Positions 1 through 16,556 of a stretch of DNA of 64,000 nt are shown one piece after another (position 1 is the stretch's first letter; the number at the start of each line of letters is the position of its first letter). Source of the stretch: Gordionus sp. m RMFG-2023 (lineage: Eukaryota > Nematomorpha > Gordioida > Chordodea > Parachordodidae); contig NC_088779.1 of assembly GCF_954871325.1 (NCBI RefSeq), positions 29,901,752-29,965,751 of the forward strand, written 5' to 3'. Position numbers and translations under genes: made by a program. The notes under the pieces are model-generated. The model was not told the DNA's origin. It worked only from the letters and a program-made list of their open reading frames with translations, and ran no database searches.

Positions 1-115
1 AAGGGCAGAATTGGATATCCGGGAGCGGAACCCGATAAGAATCTAAAACTTTCTTCGGTCCGGACCGAACCGATATTCCCGGACTGGACCGGATCACGGT
101 CCTAAGAAAAATATT
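1..115. mobile_element. Family D-like GC-rich fragment at the left edge
   Basis: GATATCCGGGAGCGGAACCC, CGGTCCGGACCGAACCG, CCCGGACTGGACCGGATCAC. Similar word content to 9437-9619; cut by the window edge. Confidence 0.4.
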
Positions 116-209
116 ATTGTAAGTCGTCTATCAGTAATAAATCCAGAAGGATCTCGCATGACAAAAAAAAATCAAAAATTATCTTATTTGTTTCAAATTA
201 TAAAAATAT

Positions 210-545
210 CAATGACATAATAATATTAATACCTAGACTGATGGATGCATTCATTAAAAGTGTGCATCAACGAAAACAGCTGGGGACGCCATTTTGATTA
301 CCCCTATCATTATTAAATAATTTTAAACGAGAGGCCAATTTATTCCCTATGTCCGATGCAAACTTTTGATTATCGAGATAATAAGGAAGCAAGTTATCGA
401 TTTAATAGTTAAGTTTTTAAACACGAAAATAATTACTATGCAGGTTTACCAGAAATGGCGGGTCCAGCTGATTTGCATTTCAACGACGCCTATCAAATGC
501 ATTATTAGGAACGCGTGGTCAGTCTAGGTATTATTGTACGTCATT
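210..545. mobile_element. Family A hAT-like MITE, copy 1
   Basis: Ends CAATGACATAAT…ACCTAGACTGA and CAGTCTAGGTATTATTG…GTCATT. The subterminal pair CAGCTGGGGACGCCATTTTG and AAATGGCGGGTCCAGCTG marks the family. The copy is flanked outside by a 50-bp direct repeat (about 152-201 and 566-616). There is no clear 8-bp target duplication. Confidence 0.8.
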
Positions 546-779
546 TTTAATACGCCTAAAAAAGATTTCGCGTGGCAAAAAAAATCAAAAATTATCTTAT
601 ATTTGTTTCAAATTATATGTGTATATAATAAAATAAAGTAAAATAAAATGGATATCATTTTTTTTTCTAACATATATTTATATATATACCTATAAAAAAC
701 TTTTTTTGATTTAATATTTCAACACCGATGCTATTAGATATGGTTGAGTTTGATGATAAATTTATCTATTATTTTTTTA

Positions 780-1110
780 AAAAAAAATATATATATTTTA
801 TGGTGATAAGAGCTCCTTCAATATCTCTCTCCACTTTATGTTATATTTCATGCTATCTTCTTTTATCTAATTTATATACTTCTTCATATTGGCTTCTAAC
901 TTTATGGCCCTAGAATCTTTCTGAATAAAAATATGGCTTTGCTCTTTTATAGTTGACTAAAGGTAGGTGGTTAAACAACACTACCTCTTTTACGTTTACC
1001 CATCACTTCCAAACTCTCAACCTTATTTTCCTATATAGTTCATTTAGAACCTTCTCATTGTATGCCCATAACCACCTAAGTCTGTTTATACCATTATCTT
1101 AGTCTTAATG
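780..1110 (-). mobile_element. Possible LINE 3'-end remnant
   Basis: The minus strand near 1040-1090 reads RLRWLWAYNEKVLNELYRK and near 790-870 IKEDSMKYNIKWREILKEL, which vaguely recall the LRWxGHVxRM and W…VxxDMxxxxI…W tail of many LINE polymerases. Interrupted by a family B end. Weak evidence. Confidence 0.3.
902..986. mobile_element. Family B right-end fragment
   Basis: TTTCTGAATAAAAATATGGC followed by GGTGGTTAAACAACACTA. The same arrangement occurs at 20955-21020. Further end fragments occur at 23455-23552. Confidence 0.45.
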
Positions 1111-1685
1111 AGTACTTACCTTTAAACCTGGATTAAAATAATAATATATTTATGGGAGTGGGAATACTTTATTTCGCATTATAGGCAAATGGTAGCTCGA
1201 GCTTCTGGTGGTGACGACATTGAGTTCTAAAGAATTTCTACTTCCCTTTCTGTAAGCGGAACGGAAGAATATTTTGCTAATATTTTTATTTTAAATAAAA
1301 TACAATAAAAAAAATATATATATACTTTTAAATAAGGTTAAGGAAGAATAAAAAAATAGTGTTAAAGTCTTTAAATTGAAATATCTCTAATATATATATA
1401 TATATATACATACACCAATTTATTTAAATGATACGAAATTATTCTGAAGCGACATATTAGATATAGAGGGGAGAGAAGAAGGTGAGGGGGTGGGGGGGGG
1501 GACTAAACCCAGTAGGAAGGTCGATTCGAAAACAAATATATTCGAGCTAATCGATTATTCGTTTTCGGATCTTTTGAACGTATATTTCGATTAGTATAAT
1601 TACGAATAGTAAATTAAACAATTGCAAGAAAAAAAGGAAGAAAATGAAGGAGAGGAGAGAAGAGAAGAAAGTAAAGGAATGGAAA

Positions 1686-2115
1686 GCTCTTCTCTTTCTC
1701 TTCTCTTCTCTCCTCTCCTCTCCTCTCCTCTCCTCTCTTCTCTCCTCTCCTCTCCTCTCCTCTCCTCTCCTCTCCTCTCCTCTCCTCTCCTCTCCTCTCC
1801 TCTCCTCTCCTCTCCTCTCCTCTCCTCTCCTCTCCTCTCCTCTCCTCTCCTCTCCTCTCCTCTCCTCTCCTCTCCTCTCCTCTCCTCTCCTCTCCTCTCC
1901 TCTCCTCTCCTCTCCTCTCCTCTCCTCTCCTCTCCTCTCCTCTCCTCTCCTCTCCTCTCCTCTCCTCTCCTCTTCTCTCTCCTCTCCTCTCCTCTCCTCT
2001 CCTCTCCTCTCCTCTCCTCTCCTCTCCTCTCCTCTCCTCTCCTCTCCTCTCCTCTCCTCTCCTCTCCTCTCCTCTCCTCTCCTCTCCTCTCCTCTCCTCT
2101 CCTCTCCTCTCCTCT
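1686..2115. repeat. (TCTCC)n microsatellite, about 80 units
   Basis: Pure pentanucleotide over more than 400 bp with one interruption near 1972 (TCTTCTCTCT). Long reading frames over it are artefacts of the repeat. Confidence 0.97.
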
Positions 2116-2382
2116 TAAGGTTTAATTTTTTTTAAAAAAAATCGTTAAATCTTACTTGGAAAAATTCCAAATAAAAAAATATAATATTCTTATCACTCAA
2201 TTTTTTTTTTCTTCCCAAAATATATACTTGTCTTTTATATAAAATGAGTTATTGTTTTTTTAAAGAAAATTATGTTTACGCCAAATTTATTTCGAACAAT
2301 GAAATTCTTAAAGATAGGCCGCCAATAAAAATAAGGGAAGAGTTAAAATTCTTTTTAAAAAAAATCTTTAACAAAACGTTCT

Positions 2383-2400
2383 TTCTTTCTTTCTTTTTTA

Positions 2401-2435
<35 letters not shown>

Positions 2436-2443
2436 TTTTTCTT
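2383..2443. repeat. (CTTT)n microsatellite
   Basis: CTTTCTTT run with one TTTA and one T-run interruption. Confidence 0.9.
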
Positions 2444-2590
2444 TATGTTAAAATGTGATCTTAAGCAAACAGGAGCGTTAACCAGAACGAACCCTTTACA
2501 ACGAACGAACCAAAGGAGTTTTAACCGTCTTTACGCTTACAAATTACAGTTAACAACGGATAAGAATTAATTGTTAGATTTAAGCGTTAC

Positions 2591-7820
<5,230 letters not shown>

Positions 7821-8500
7821 TTAAAAAAATGATAATGAATCAAAAATTTCCTCCTGATCGCGTTTAATTTTTTTTTCTTCAAAATTTGACAAATATGATT
7901 ATTCTCTCGAGAACTAAAATTTTTTTTCTTCTTCTTCTTACCATAATTTTATTTTTTCCTGATTTTATTTTTCCGCTAAATAAATTTAAAAAAAAATATA
8001 TATATACAAATGAAATAATATTTGATTAACAAAATTTATGCTTTCCACTCCCGGTTATATTATATTATATTTTATATTTATTTATTTAATATATTAAATA
8101 TCGAAAAAAAAAATTTTTTTTTCTTTTTAAAAAGTAACTGTTTTTAAATAAACAATAAATATAATTATTAAAAAGAATTATTATTATTATTATTATTATA
8201 ATCTATTTTCTCTCAAATCAATTCAAAACAAATTTTTTTTTTTGTAATTAGCTTTGAGCGAAATCGTTTATTCTTAAGTTTTGGAGGAAAAAAAAATACA
8301 GATTAATAATAAGAATAGAATATTAATAAAACTGATTTGTTATATATGATTACTTTCTTGTAATTTTTTACTTTTCAAAGCCTTTTTTTTAAAAATTTTA
8401 TTTTAAAATAAATTTAAATTTTAAAAAGGGAATTAAATTATGAAAAAAAAAAAATATCAACCTCTTAACCAAATAAAATCTCATTATCTTTGCCCAGATC
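7821..8500. other. Upstream region of the PDE11-like start
   Basis: AT-rich, with CTT runs and (ATT)n. It should hold the 5' UTR or an upstream intron. No TATA box or initiator could be singled out. Confidence 0.4.
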
Positions 8501-8719
8501 TAGTATTGTTAAACGGCACTTTTTGAGCCGATTTTGGCTAACTCAATATTTTAGACAGAAAAATATTGCCTAAGTCCTTAGAGATTTCGAGATCATATGC
8601 CTAGACCTTTGTTCCTTCTATGAGCAAAATCTTCAGGCTTGCCTAATATTCTTCTGGATTAGATAATGAGTTAGTCGTTTTTCAAGAATCGGCTCAAAAC
8701 GAGCCGCTTAACAACACTA
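8501..8719. mobile_element. Family B hAT-type MITE, 219 bp, exact target duplication
   Basis: TAGTATTGTTAAACGGC… to …CCGCTTAACAACACTA, with an internal CTCAATATTTTAG…AGAAAAATATTGCC block. Flanks CCCAGATC at 8493-8500 and 8720-8727 are identical. Non-coding. Confidence 0.88.
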
Positions 8720-9065
8720 CCCAGATCTTTGAAGAAGAAAAACAGGTTAGATAGGGACATTGACACAACTAGTATTTTTTTTACTCTCCTCTAAACAAAA
8801 CAAATAAAAATTTCCTATTCCCAGAAAAAAATAAGTTTTTTTTGATAAAAGAAAAAATTATGCCTTTGTAAATGTTAATCCCTTAATTCATTAAATTTTT
8901 AACGAATTATTTATATTTTAACTATAAATAAAATGATATTATTATAATATTAATATTTTATCGTTTAAAATTTATATCCAAAATTTGAATAATGCTGAGG
9001 TTCACAAACTTAGAGATTTTAAAAATTCACTTTTATTTTTAGGCTAATTGGAGTTGGGTTATAAC

Positions 9066-9206
9066 CATATAGATCCTGTATCTAGATATAAAATTGAGGT
9101 ATCTGTATCTAGATAGATTTTTGATTAAAATATCTGTATCTAGATATTATTTTAAACGATGTATCTGTATCTAGATCCATTTAAAAAGTATCTTTCAACA
9201 ACTCTG
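9066..9206. mobile_element. Family C MITE, left terminus missing
   Basis: The same internal TATCTAGATAC boxes and the right end CAACAACTCTG are present. Flanks GTTATAAC (9058-9065) and GTAATAAC (9207-9214) match 7/8, so the left end was probably lost after insertion. Confidence 0.75.
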
Positions 9207-9436
9207 GTAATAACAGAATTGATATACCCGAACCAAAAAGTTCTATCTTCGGTCCTGGATAGAATCTAATGATAGTGACACACTTGTCATTTTTTAATTG
9301 AAATTGAATTATGAATTGGATTTCTTTTATTCCTTCGGGGAATACATATTTAAATAGAATGGAAAAATTACAAAAAAAAATGAAATTGAAATAAAATTTT
9401 CATTTTTTCTTATTCTAAAATATATATTATTCATAC

Positions 9437-9619
9437 TAGTGAAATCACGGTCCGGTTTGGATATCCGGGCCTATTTTTCAAAAAAAATAATTTCGGGCCG
9501 GGTTAGGTCAAGTGGACGAATAATTTTTGTTCCGGATCGAGTCAGGCTTTTCGGGGCAAATAGAAAAAATATTTCGGGCCGGGTCGGGTTTGGGAAATAA
9601 GGCCCGATGTCGATCACAC
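9437..9619. mobile_element. Family D MITE, diverged
   Basis: TAGTGAAATCACGGTCCGG, GATATCCGGGCC at the left; TTTCGGGCCGGGTCGGG, AAGGCCCGATGTCGATCACA at the right. No target duplication. Confidence 0.65.
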
Positions 9620-9982
9620 AATAAGAGTTATTAGGTTCTATCTCATTTTCAATACTAAATTTGGATGTGAATAAAATTTCAGGGGAACGACCTGAAAACA
9701 AAAGTATTTTTTTTTAAGTTCCTGTTTCCGTTCTCATTTCCGACGAGGGGGGGAAGCTCTTTTTCCCGTTCTGAATGCTTCGGGAACGCCTTCCCTTCCC
9801 CTTAAAAAAAACAGCAGTTTTCTATTTCGAAAATTTACATGAGTGAAAGTATTTAAAAACTCCTCAAATTTAATATTTCGAAGTTGCCCTTTACTTAAAT
9901 GGACGATTCGAGAACTTGTCCCCTAAATAAAGCTTAAAAATCGACCTTCTGCCTATAAGCGATATTTATACAATGTAGGAAC

Positions 9983-10352
9983 CAATGACATGTTATAATG
10001 CCCAAGACTGACGATGCATTCGTTAAAAGTGTACATCGACGAAAAACAGCTGGGGACGTCATTTTTGTTACCCATAATCATTTATCAAAAATTTTTAAAC
10101 GAGAGGCCAATTTAAACCCTATGTCCTGACGCTAACTTTCTTAAAGAACTGCCTGATCATCCAGGAATAATACAAGTGTTATCAATTAGTTTTTAACATT
10201 AGAATAATTACTATGTAGGTTACCAAAATGGCGGATCCAGCTGATTTGCATTCAACGACGCTTTCAAATGCATTATTATGAACGCATCGACAGTCTAGTT
10301 ATTAAAATGGCGGAACCAGCTGATTTGAATCTAGGTATTATTATATGTCATA
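9983..10352. mobile_element. Family A MITE, copy 2
   Basis: Starts CAATGACATGTTATAATGCC and ends TCTAGGTATTATTATATGTC. The right end shows a local partial duplication of the AATGGCGG…CAGCTGATTTG segment, so this copy is longer than its relatives. Target duplication not found. Confidence 0.75.
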
Positions 10353-10891
10353 TGTTATTATATTATATAATAATAAGTTTAAACATTTTAAATTTTATTG
10401 TGCCGACAAAAAAGTAATAAATTGATTATTTTTTAAGTTTAAGATATTAATAAAAATATTTATTTTTTTCACAATTTAAAGGATATTTATAATTTATTGA
10501 TTTTTAAAAAAAATATAGAAATTTTTTTTAAAAAATAAAATATATTAATTCTCATAAATTAAGAAATGAGTAAACAAAAAATAAAGAAAAAATATTAAAA
10601 ATAAAATAATATTAATTAATTTTATATAATTTTGTATAAAGCACAAACTTAAATATAAGTTAGAAATCAGAATTTTTTTTTTAAATTTCTGTGAGTTTGC
10701 TCAATTGCCTATTGGATGAGAGATATTTTAATTAAAAACTTTGATTGGTTTATTTAACCGTAGGGTTAGGAAATTCGATATATTTAAACGACCTAAATCA
10801 TTTATTATGACGCGAATTTTTTTAGGATTTTTTTAAAAAATTTATATTTAAAAAAAATATTTGTAAATAAAATATGAATTAAGGAGGTAGT

Positions 10892-11198
10892 CGATGACAT
10901 ATAATGATACCCAGACTGACGGGTGTCATTGAATGCAAATCAGATGGACCCGCCATTTTGGTAACCCGTATAGTAATTAATCACGTGTTAACAAACTTAG
11001 TATGAAATCGATAACTCGCTTCCTTATCATCTCGATGATCTGGCAATTCTTTAATAAAGTTTGCGGTCATCAGGGTCTCTCTTTTAAATTTTTTTATAAC
11101 GATATGGGTAACCAAAATGGCGTCCTCAGCTGTTTTTCATTGATTTTACACCCTTTTAATGAATGCGTCGTCAGTCTAGGTATTATCATATGTCATTG
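10892..11198. mobile_element. Family A MITE, copy 3
   Basis: Starts CGATGACATATAATGATACC and ends GTCTAGGTATTATCATATGT before CATTG. Flanks are GAGGTAGT (10884-10891) and GGAGTAGT (11199-11206), a decayed 8-bp duplication (6/8). Confidence 0.8.
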
Positions 11199-11324
11199 GG
11201 AGTAGTAGTTATAAATTTCATTTCACTTGGTTCGGTTCCGACAAAGAAACAGGAACCAACATGGTGATCATTGAAGCCTGCCCATGAATTCTCGAAAGCC
11301 CTCATATGATTTAAAATCAATCCT

Positions 11325-11325
<1 letters not shown>

Positions 11326-11356
<31 letters not shown>

Positions 11357-11360
11357 TCAT
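11326..11360. repeat. (CTTT)n microsatellite
   Basis: Eight CTTT units following CAATCCTT. Confidence 0.9.
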
Positions 11361-11999
11361 TTGTGTATAAGGATTTGTCCATCCCGTAATATTATAAACA
11401 GTGACGTGCTCCTCGCTAGGGATGTATAATATACGCGCTCCGCGTACCTAAAAGGAACTAGCGAAGCGAATGGTTATAATTTAATTTGACATTTTAAAAA
11501 ACGATCACAATTTATGATAAAAGATAAATGCTATATAAAAATAAAATATGTATATATAATTATTACCTTATTTTTTTAATGTAATGTATTTTTAAAAAAT
11601 GAACATGAAAAGGTGCATCTAGGTGTTGGCACAGCACAGCACAGCGGATTGATGTACTACGAGACCCACAAATTTCAGTTGAAATTCGCTGAAGTAATGT
11701 AAAAAGCCTTCCTGTAGGAAAACCCCAAAATTAAGCTCATTTTTGGGGGGGGGGGGGCGAGTGCCTTGAAAAAAAAAATCATTTTCTCTGGGTCCAAAAA
11801 ACACTGATTGTGTCAGAAACAATGGGATGGGGGTTATTAGTAATATTAGGAATTCTAAAATCTTTTTTTCTAATTTCTGTTCTTACTAAGGAATCAGAGC
11901 TATAATAGGGATTGTTATTATATATTAATATTTTTATGATATAAATTTTTTTAATTATTGTATTTTTAATATAAAAATATTATACGAAAATTATTATTT

Positions 12000-12655
12000 T
12001 ATTGAATCGACTAATTTATTTTAATATACATGCTAACGGCCATGTGTTTTTATTGTAGAATAATTTTTATCGTTAACCTTCGGAGTCATTTATAATTTAT
12101 TTACGTGAAAAATCTATGCAAAAAAACTCAATATAAAAAACTCAATATAAAAAACTCAATATAAAAAACTCAACTCAATATAAAAAACTCAATATAAAAA
12201 ACTCAATATAAAAAACTCAATATAAAAAACTCAATATAAAAAACTCAATATAAAAAACTCAATATAAAAAACTCAATATAAAAAACTCAATATAAAAAAC
12301 TCAATATAAAAAACTCAACTCAATATAAAAAACTCAATATAAAAAACTCAATATAAAAAACTCAATATAAAAAACTCAATATAAAAAACTCAATATAAAA
12401 AACTCAATATAAAAAACTCAATATAAAAAACTCAATATAAAAAACTCAATATAAAAAACTCAATATAAAAAACTCAATATAAAAAACTCAATATAAAAAA
12501 CTCAATATAAAAAACTCAATATAAAAAACTCAATATAAAATTATATTGAGTTCAAAAGTTCATGGCAAAGGTATTCCAAACATGAATAGAATATATTTCC
12601 GGTAAAAATCCGATTTTTAAAAATTTTAAAGTAAAAAACACGCGACGCTAACATA
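12000..12655. repeat. Family E dispersed repeat containing the 14-bp minisatellite
   Basis: Left part ATTGTAGAATAATTTTTATC, GTTAACCTTCGGAGTCAT; right part TATTGAGTTCAAAAGTTCAT, GGCAAAGGTATTCCAAACAT, ATTTCCGGTAAAAATCCGAT. The same order occurs at 14150-14380, where the ACTCAATATAAA word is present only once or twice. Thus the array grew inside this repeat. Confidence 0.75.
12119..12548. repeat. 14-bp minisatellite, about 30 units
   Basis: Unit ATAAAAAACTCAAT, nearly perfect. At two places (about 12168 and 12305) a five-base ACTCA is inserted, giving CTCAACTCAATA, which suggests a duplicated higher-order block. Confidence 0.95.
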
Positions 12656-12660
12656 TAGAC

Positions 12661-12856
12661 TAGTGTTGTCAAACGGCCGTTTTGCGACGATTTTTAAAAA
12701 CGGCTAACCTCAATATTATAGCCAGGAAAATTATTGCTCTAAGCGTCGAGATTTCGCGCCAAAAGATCTTCAATCCTATGTGCCATTTATGAGCAAGATG
12801 GAATATTGAATTTTAGCCGTTTTTGAAAAATCTGATCAGCTGTTATAACGACACTA
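12661..12856. mobile_element. Family B MITE
   Basis: TAGTGTTGTCAAACGGCCGT to TGTTATAACGACACTA, with the family AACCTCAATATT…GCCAGGAAAATTATTGC block. No matching flanks. Confidence 0.75.
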
Positions 12857-13203
12857 GTTTCAATTGTACGATGATAATTTTTTTTTAAAAAGACGATTCA
12901 TCATATCCAATGGACAATTTAATTTTTTTAAATCTTGAAGCTAAGAACGATAATTTATCATCAATCCAATATAACTTAAAAATAAAAATTTTATTTTTTA
13001 AAAATATAAATAAAAATTAAATCCCTAATGAAGAATTTTATAATTTATTTATGAATTGAAGGAATTAGAGAAATTTATATTGTAGACCATTTTAAAAAAA
13101 ATTTTTTTTATTTATTGATTGATCGATAATCAGTTTTTTTTATTTATTGATTGATCGATAATCAGGTTAATTGGTCACTCGTTAAAAAAATTCGCCTATG
13201 CCA

Positions 13204-13308
13204 TGGAAAGAAAGAAAAGAAAAGAAAAGAAAAGAAAAGAAAAGAAAAGAAAAGAAAAGAAAAGAAAAGAAAAGAAAAGAAAAGAAAAGAAAAGAAAAGA
13301 AAAGAAAG
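13204..13308. repeat. (AAAAG)n microsatellite, about 20 units
   Basis: Pure AAAGA pentamers. The frame at 13309-13429 continuing from it is not recognisable as a gene. Confidence 0.95.
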
Positions 13309-13729
13309 TAGACTTAATGATTCCGAATTTGTTTATGAGGAGTTAGTAGAAGTTGGTAGCAGAGATGGCGTCCTCGTATGGTTAAAAAAAATCCGCGTAC
13401 CGTGTTGGGAAGATCGTAGACGATTCTAAGGGCCCCATTCTCTAAAAGCGCGTTTCTTAATTTCATATTATAAAAGTCCGTTTCGAGGTGTAATGTGCAT
13501 TTTTTGGCAGAAAATTTGTTTTATAGATAACTGAGAAAGAGCTGAATATATAAATAAATAAAAAACGTCCATTGTGCGTACTTATATTTCCACTAGGGCT
13601 TAGTAATGGGTGTTTGGCGGGGAGCGTATTGTGTTTTTACGAATCATCTATACTTGTTTATTAAGATGAGCCCTGCCATTTTACTTTATCAAATATTTTT
13701 TTTAAATTTATTTATATTATGTTAGTGGC

Positions 13730-13980
13730 TAGTTGTTATTAAAAAGCCCGATATGGGATGATTTTTTCAAAACGGTCCGATTAGCCCCGGGTCTGAACCC
13801 CGGGGTCATTTTAGCTAAACTAATGTTATATGAGCATCGAGATTTGGCAGATAGATTGTCCAACAAGCAGTTTCTTACAAGTTATGTACAAGAATCTTTA
13901 GGCTTACATAATGTTAATTTGGTTATAATATTAATCTGACCGGTTTTCTATAATCGACCCCGGCTTTTTAACGACGCTAT
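13730..13980. mobile_element. Family B2 MITE, long variant
   Basis: AGTTGTTATTAAAAAGCCCG, AAACGGTCCGATTAGCCCCG at the left and CGACCCCGGCTTTTTAACGA at the right. Confidence 0.55.
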
Positions 13981-14107
13981 ATAGCGGCAATGTGTTATTT
14001 TTCCGGAAATGTGTTTTTTTTTAAACTTTGGATTCATTTTTTTGAGCACATTTTTGTTTTAAAAAAAATTTTAAATTATAATTTTCCTTTCTTCCCTTTC
14101 CTTTTCT

Positions 14108-14140
14108 TTTCTTTCTTTCTTTCTTTCTTTCTTTCTTTCA
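14108..14140. repeat. (CTTT)n microsatellite
   Basis: About eight units within the left part of a family E repeat. Confidence 0.88.
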
Positions 14141-14385
14141 GGAATTGTAGATAATTTTTAACCGTTAAACTTTTGAGTCATATTAATAAAATTTATATTG
14201 AAAAAATCTCTGGAAAAAAAACTCAATATAAATTTATATCGAGTTCAAATTGTTCACGGCTAAAAATGTCTGATCTGAAATTGTAGGGCAAGTAATTCCA
14301 AAACATAATGGAATTACATTTCCGATAAAATCAGATTTTTTTCAAAATTTTTAAAAAAAAACGCGTTCAAAAAGAAAGAAATAAA
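14140..14385. repeat. Family E dispersed repeat, unexpanded copy
   Basis: ATTGTAGATAATTTTTAACC, AACTTTTGAGTCATATTAAT, ATATCGAGTTCAAATTGTTC, AGTAATTCCAAAACATAATG, ATTTCCGATAAAATCAGATT and GCGTTCAAAAAG. Preceded by a (CTTT)n run. Confidence 0.7.
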
Positions 14386-14504
14386 AAAATTTATATTTAG
14401 AAATTGACTCGAAATTAAAAAAAAAATAAATAAAGAAGATATACACGAAATAATTTAGAAAATCTAAATTAAAGTGTAACGCTATGAATTTTGAAACACG
14501 TTTA

Positions 14505-14696
14505 GGCCGCATTCATAGTGGGACCCGATACGACACGATTTAACAGCTGATCCATTTTTAAAATTTGTTTATGAGGTCAATTTTTTTCTCAGTTAAAATT
14601 ATTATTTTCTTAGATTAATTATTAATGAATTAAATTAAAGATAAAAAAATCGATCAGCTGTTACGTGTCGGATCGGATCCCACTTTGAATGCGGCC
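14505..14696. mobile_element. Harbinger-like MITE, 192 bp, TTA target duplication
   Basis: Long imperfect inverted repeats GGCCGCATTCATAGTGGGAC…and …ATCCCACTTTGAATGCGGCC, each continuing to CAGCTGATC/GATCAGCTG. TTA occurs at both borders (14502-14504, 14697-14699). Known: TTA-type 3-bp duplications fit PIF/Harbinger. Confidence 0.72.
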
Positions 14697-14799
14697 TTAT
14701 AAAATAGGAGAACTAGTAAAAAAAATAATATAGTACCGATAAATATACCAAATTATAAAGGGGAATATTTAATTATTTAAACTTTATCCCGTAGTTGTT

Positions 14800-16556
14800 T
14801 AAAAAAAATGTAGCTTGTAAACTGTAACTAGTTTTACCTTTTTCCGTTATTTTTTTTTAAAAAAAAAGTATTTAATTTTAATACAAAGCCTAGGACAAAA
14901 ATACTAATTGTAACTGTAACTAGTTTACCTTTTTTTTATAAAATGTAACTTGTAGCTTTATAAACCGTTACTTTAAAAAAAAAAGTATCTAATTTTAATA
15001 CAAATCTAGGACAAAAAAAATACTTGTAACTGTAACTAGTTTACCTTTTTTTATAGAATGTAACTTGTAGCTTTATAAACCGTTACTTTTTTTAAAAAAA
15101 AAGTATCTAATTTTAATACAAAGCTAGGACAAAAAAAATACTTGTAACTGTAACTAGTTTACATTTTTTTTTAAGAATGTAACTTGTAGCTTTATAAACC
15201 GTTACTTTTTTTTAAGAAAAAAGTATTTAATTTTAATACAAAGCCTAGGACAAAAAAAATACTTGTAACTGTAACTAGTTTACCCTTTTTTTATAGAATG
15301 TAACTTGTAGCTTTATAAACCGTTACTTTTTTTTTAAAAAAAAGTATCTAATTTTAATACAAATCTAGGACAAAAAAATACTTGTAACTGTAATTAGTTT
15401 ACCCTTTTTTTATAGAATGTAACTTGTAGCTTTATAAACCGTTACTTTTTTTTAAAAAAAGTATCAGGACAAAAAAATACTTGTAACTGTAACTAGTTTA
15501 CCCTTTTTTTATAGAATGTAACTTGTAGCTTTATAAACCGTTACTTTTTTTAAAAAAAGTATCTAATTTTAATACAAATCTAGGACAAAAAAATACTTGT
15601 AACTGTAACTAGTTTACCTTTTTTTTAAGAATGTAACTTGTAGCTTTATAAACCGTTACTTTTTTAAAAAAAAAGGAAGTATCTAATTTTAATACAAAGT
15701 CTTGGACAAAAAAAATACTTGTAACTGTAATTAGTTTACCCTTTTTTTTATACAATGTAACTTGTAGCTTTATAAACCGTTAATTTTTTTTAAGAAAAAA
15801 GTATCTAATTTTAATACAAATCTAGGACAAAAAAATACTTGTAACTGTAACTAGTTTACCTTTTTTTATAGAATGTAACTTGTAGCTTTATAATCCGTTA
15901 CTTTTTTTAAAAAAAAGTATCTAATTTTAATACAAAGCTAGGACAAAAAAATACTTGTAACTGTAACTAGTTTACATTTTTTTTTAAGAATGTAACTTGT
16001 AGCTTTATAAACCGTTACTTTTTTTTAAGAAAAAAGTATTTAATTTTAATACAAAGCCTAGGACAAAAAAAATACATGTAACTGTAACTAGTTTACATTT
16101 TTTTTTAAGAATGTAACTTGTAGCTTTATAAACCGTTACTTTTTTTAAGAAAAAAGTATCTAATTTTAATACAAATCTAGGACAAAAAAATACTTGTAAC
16201 TGTAACTAGTTTACCCTTTTTTTATAGAATGTAACTTGTAGCTTTGTAAACCGTTACCATTTTTAAAAAAAAGTATCTAATTTTAATACAAATCTAGGAC
16301 AAAAAAAATACTTGTAACTGTAACTAGTTTACCCTTTTTTTTATAGAATGTAACTTGTAGCTTTATAAACCGTTACTTTTTTTTAAAAAAAAGTATCTAA
16401 TTTTAATACAAATCTAGGACAAAAAAATACTTGTAACTGTAACTAGTTTACCTTTTTTTTATAGAATGTAACTTGTAGCTTTATAAACCGTTACTTTTTT
16501 TAAAAAAAAGTATCTAATTTTAATACAAGGCTAGGACAAAAATATTAATTTATAAA
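14800..16556. repeat. 118-bp satellite array, about 15 units
   Basis: Each unit holds GTATCTAATTTTAATACAAA, TCTAGGACAAAAAAATACTT, GTAACTGTAACTAGTTTACC, a T-run, AGAATGTAACTTGTAGCTTT and ATAAACCGTTAC followed by TnAn. The AACTTGTAGCTTTATAAACC word recurs about every 115-121 bp at 14.94, 15.06, 15.18, 15.30, 15.42, 15.52 kb and onward. One unit is shortened to about 97 bp. No coding potential. Confidence 0.95.

Noticed and set aside
1622-2135. Two overlapping long frames rich in LLSSP
   Set aside because: They are only the three-frame reading of a (TCTCC)n microsatellite.
12119-12548. CRISPR-like regular array
   Set aside because: There are no spacers: units are contiguous 14-mers, and the context is eukaryotic.
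13151-13429. Frame with ESRLNDSEFVYEELVEVG after the AAAAG repeat
   Set aside because: The tail looks coding-like but has no recognisable family or splice-consistent neighbours; most of it is repeat.
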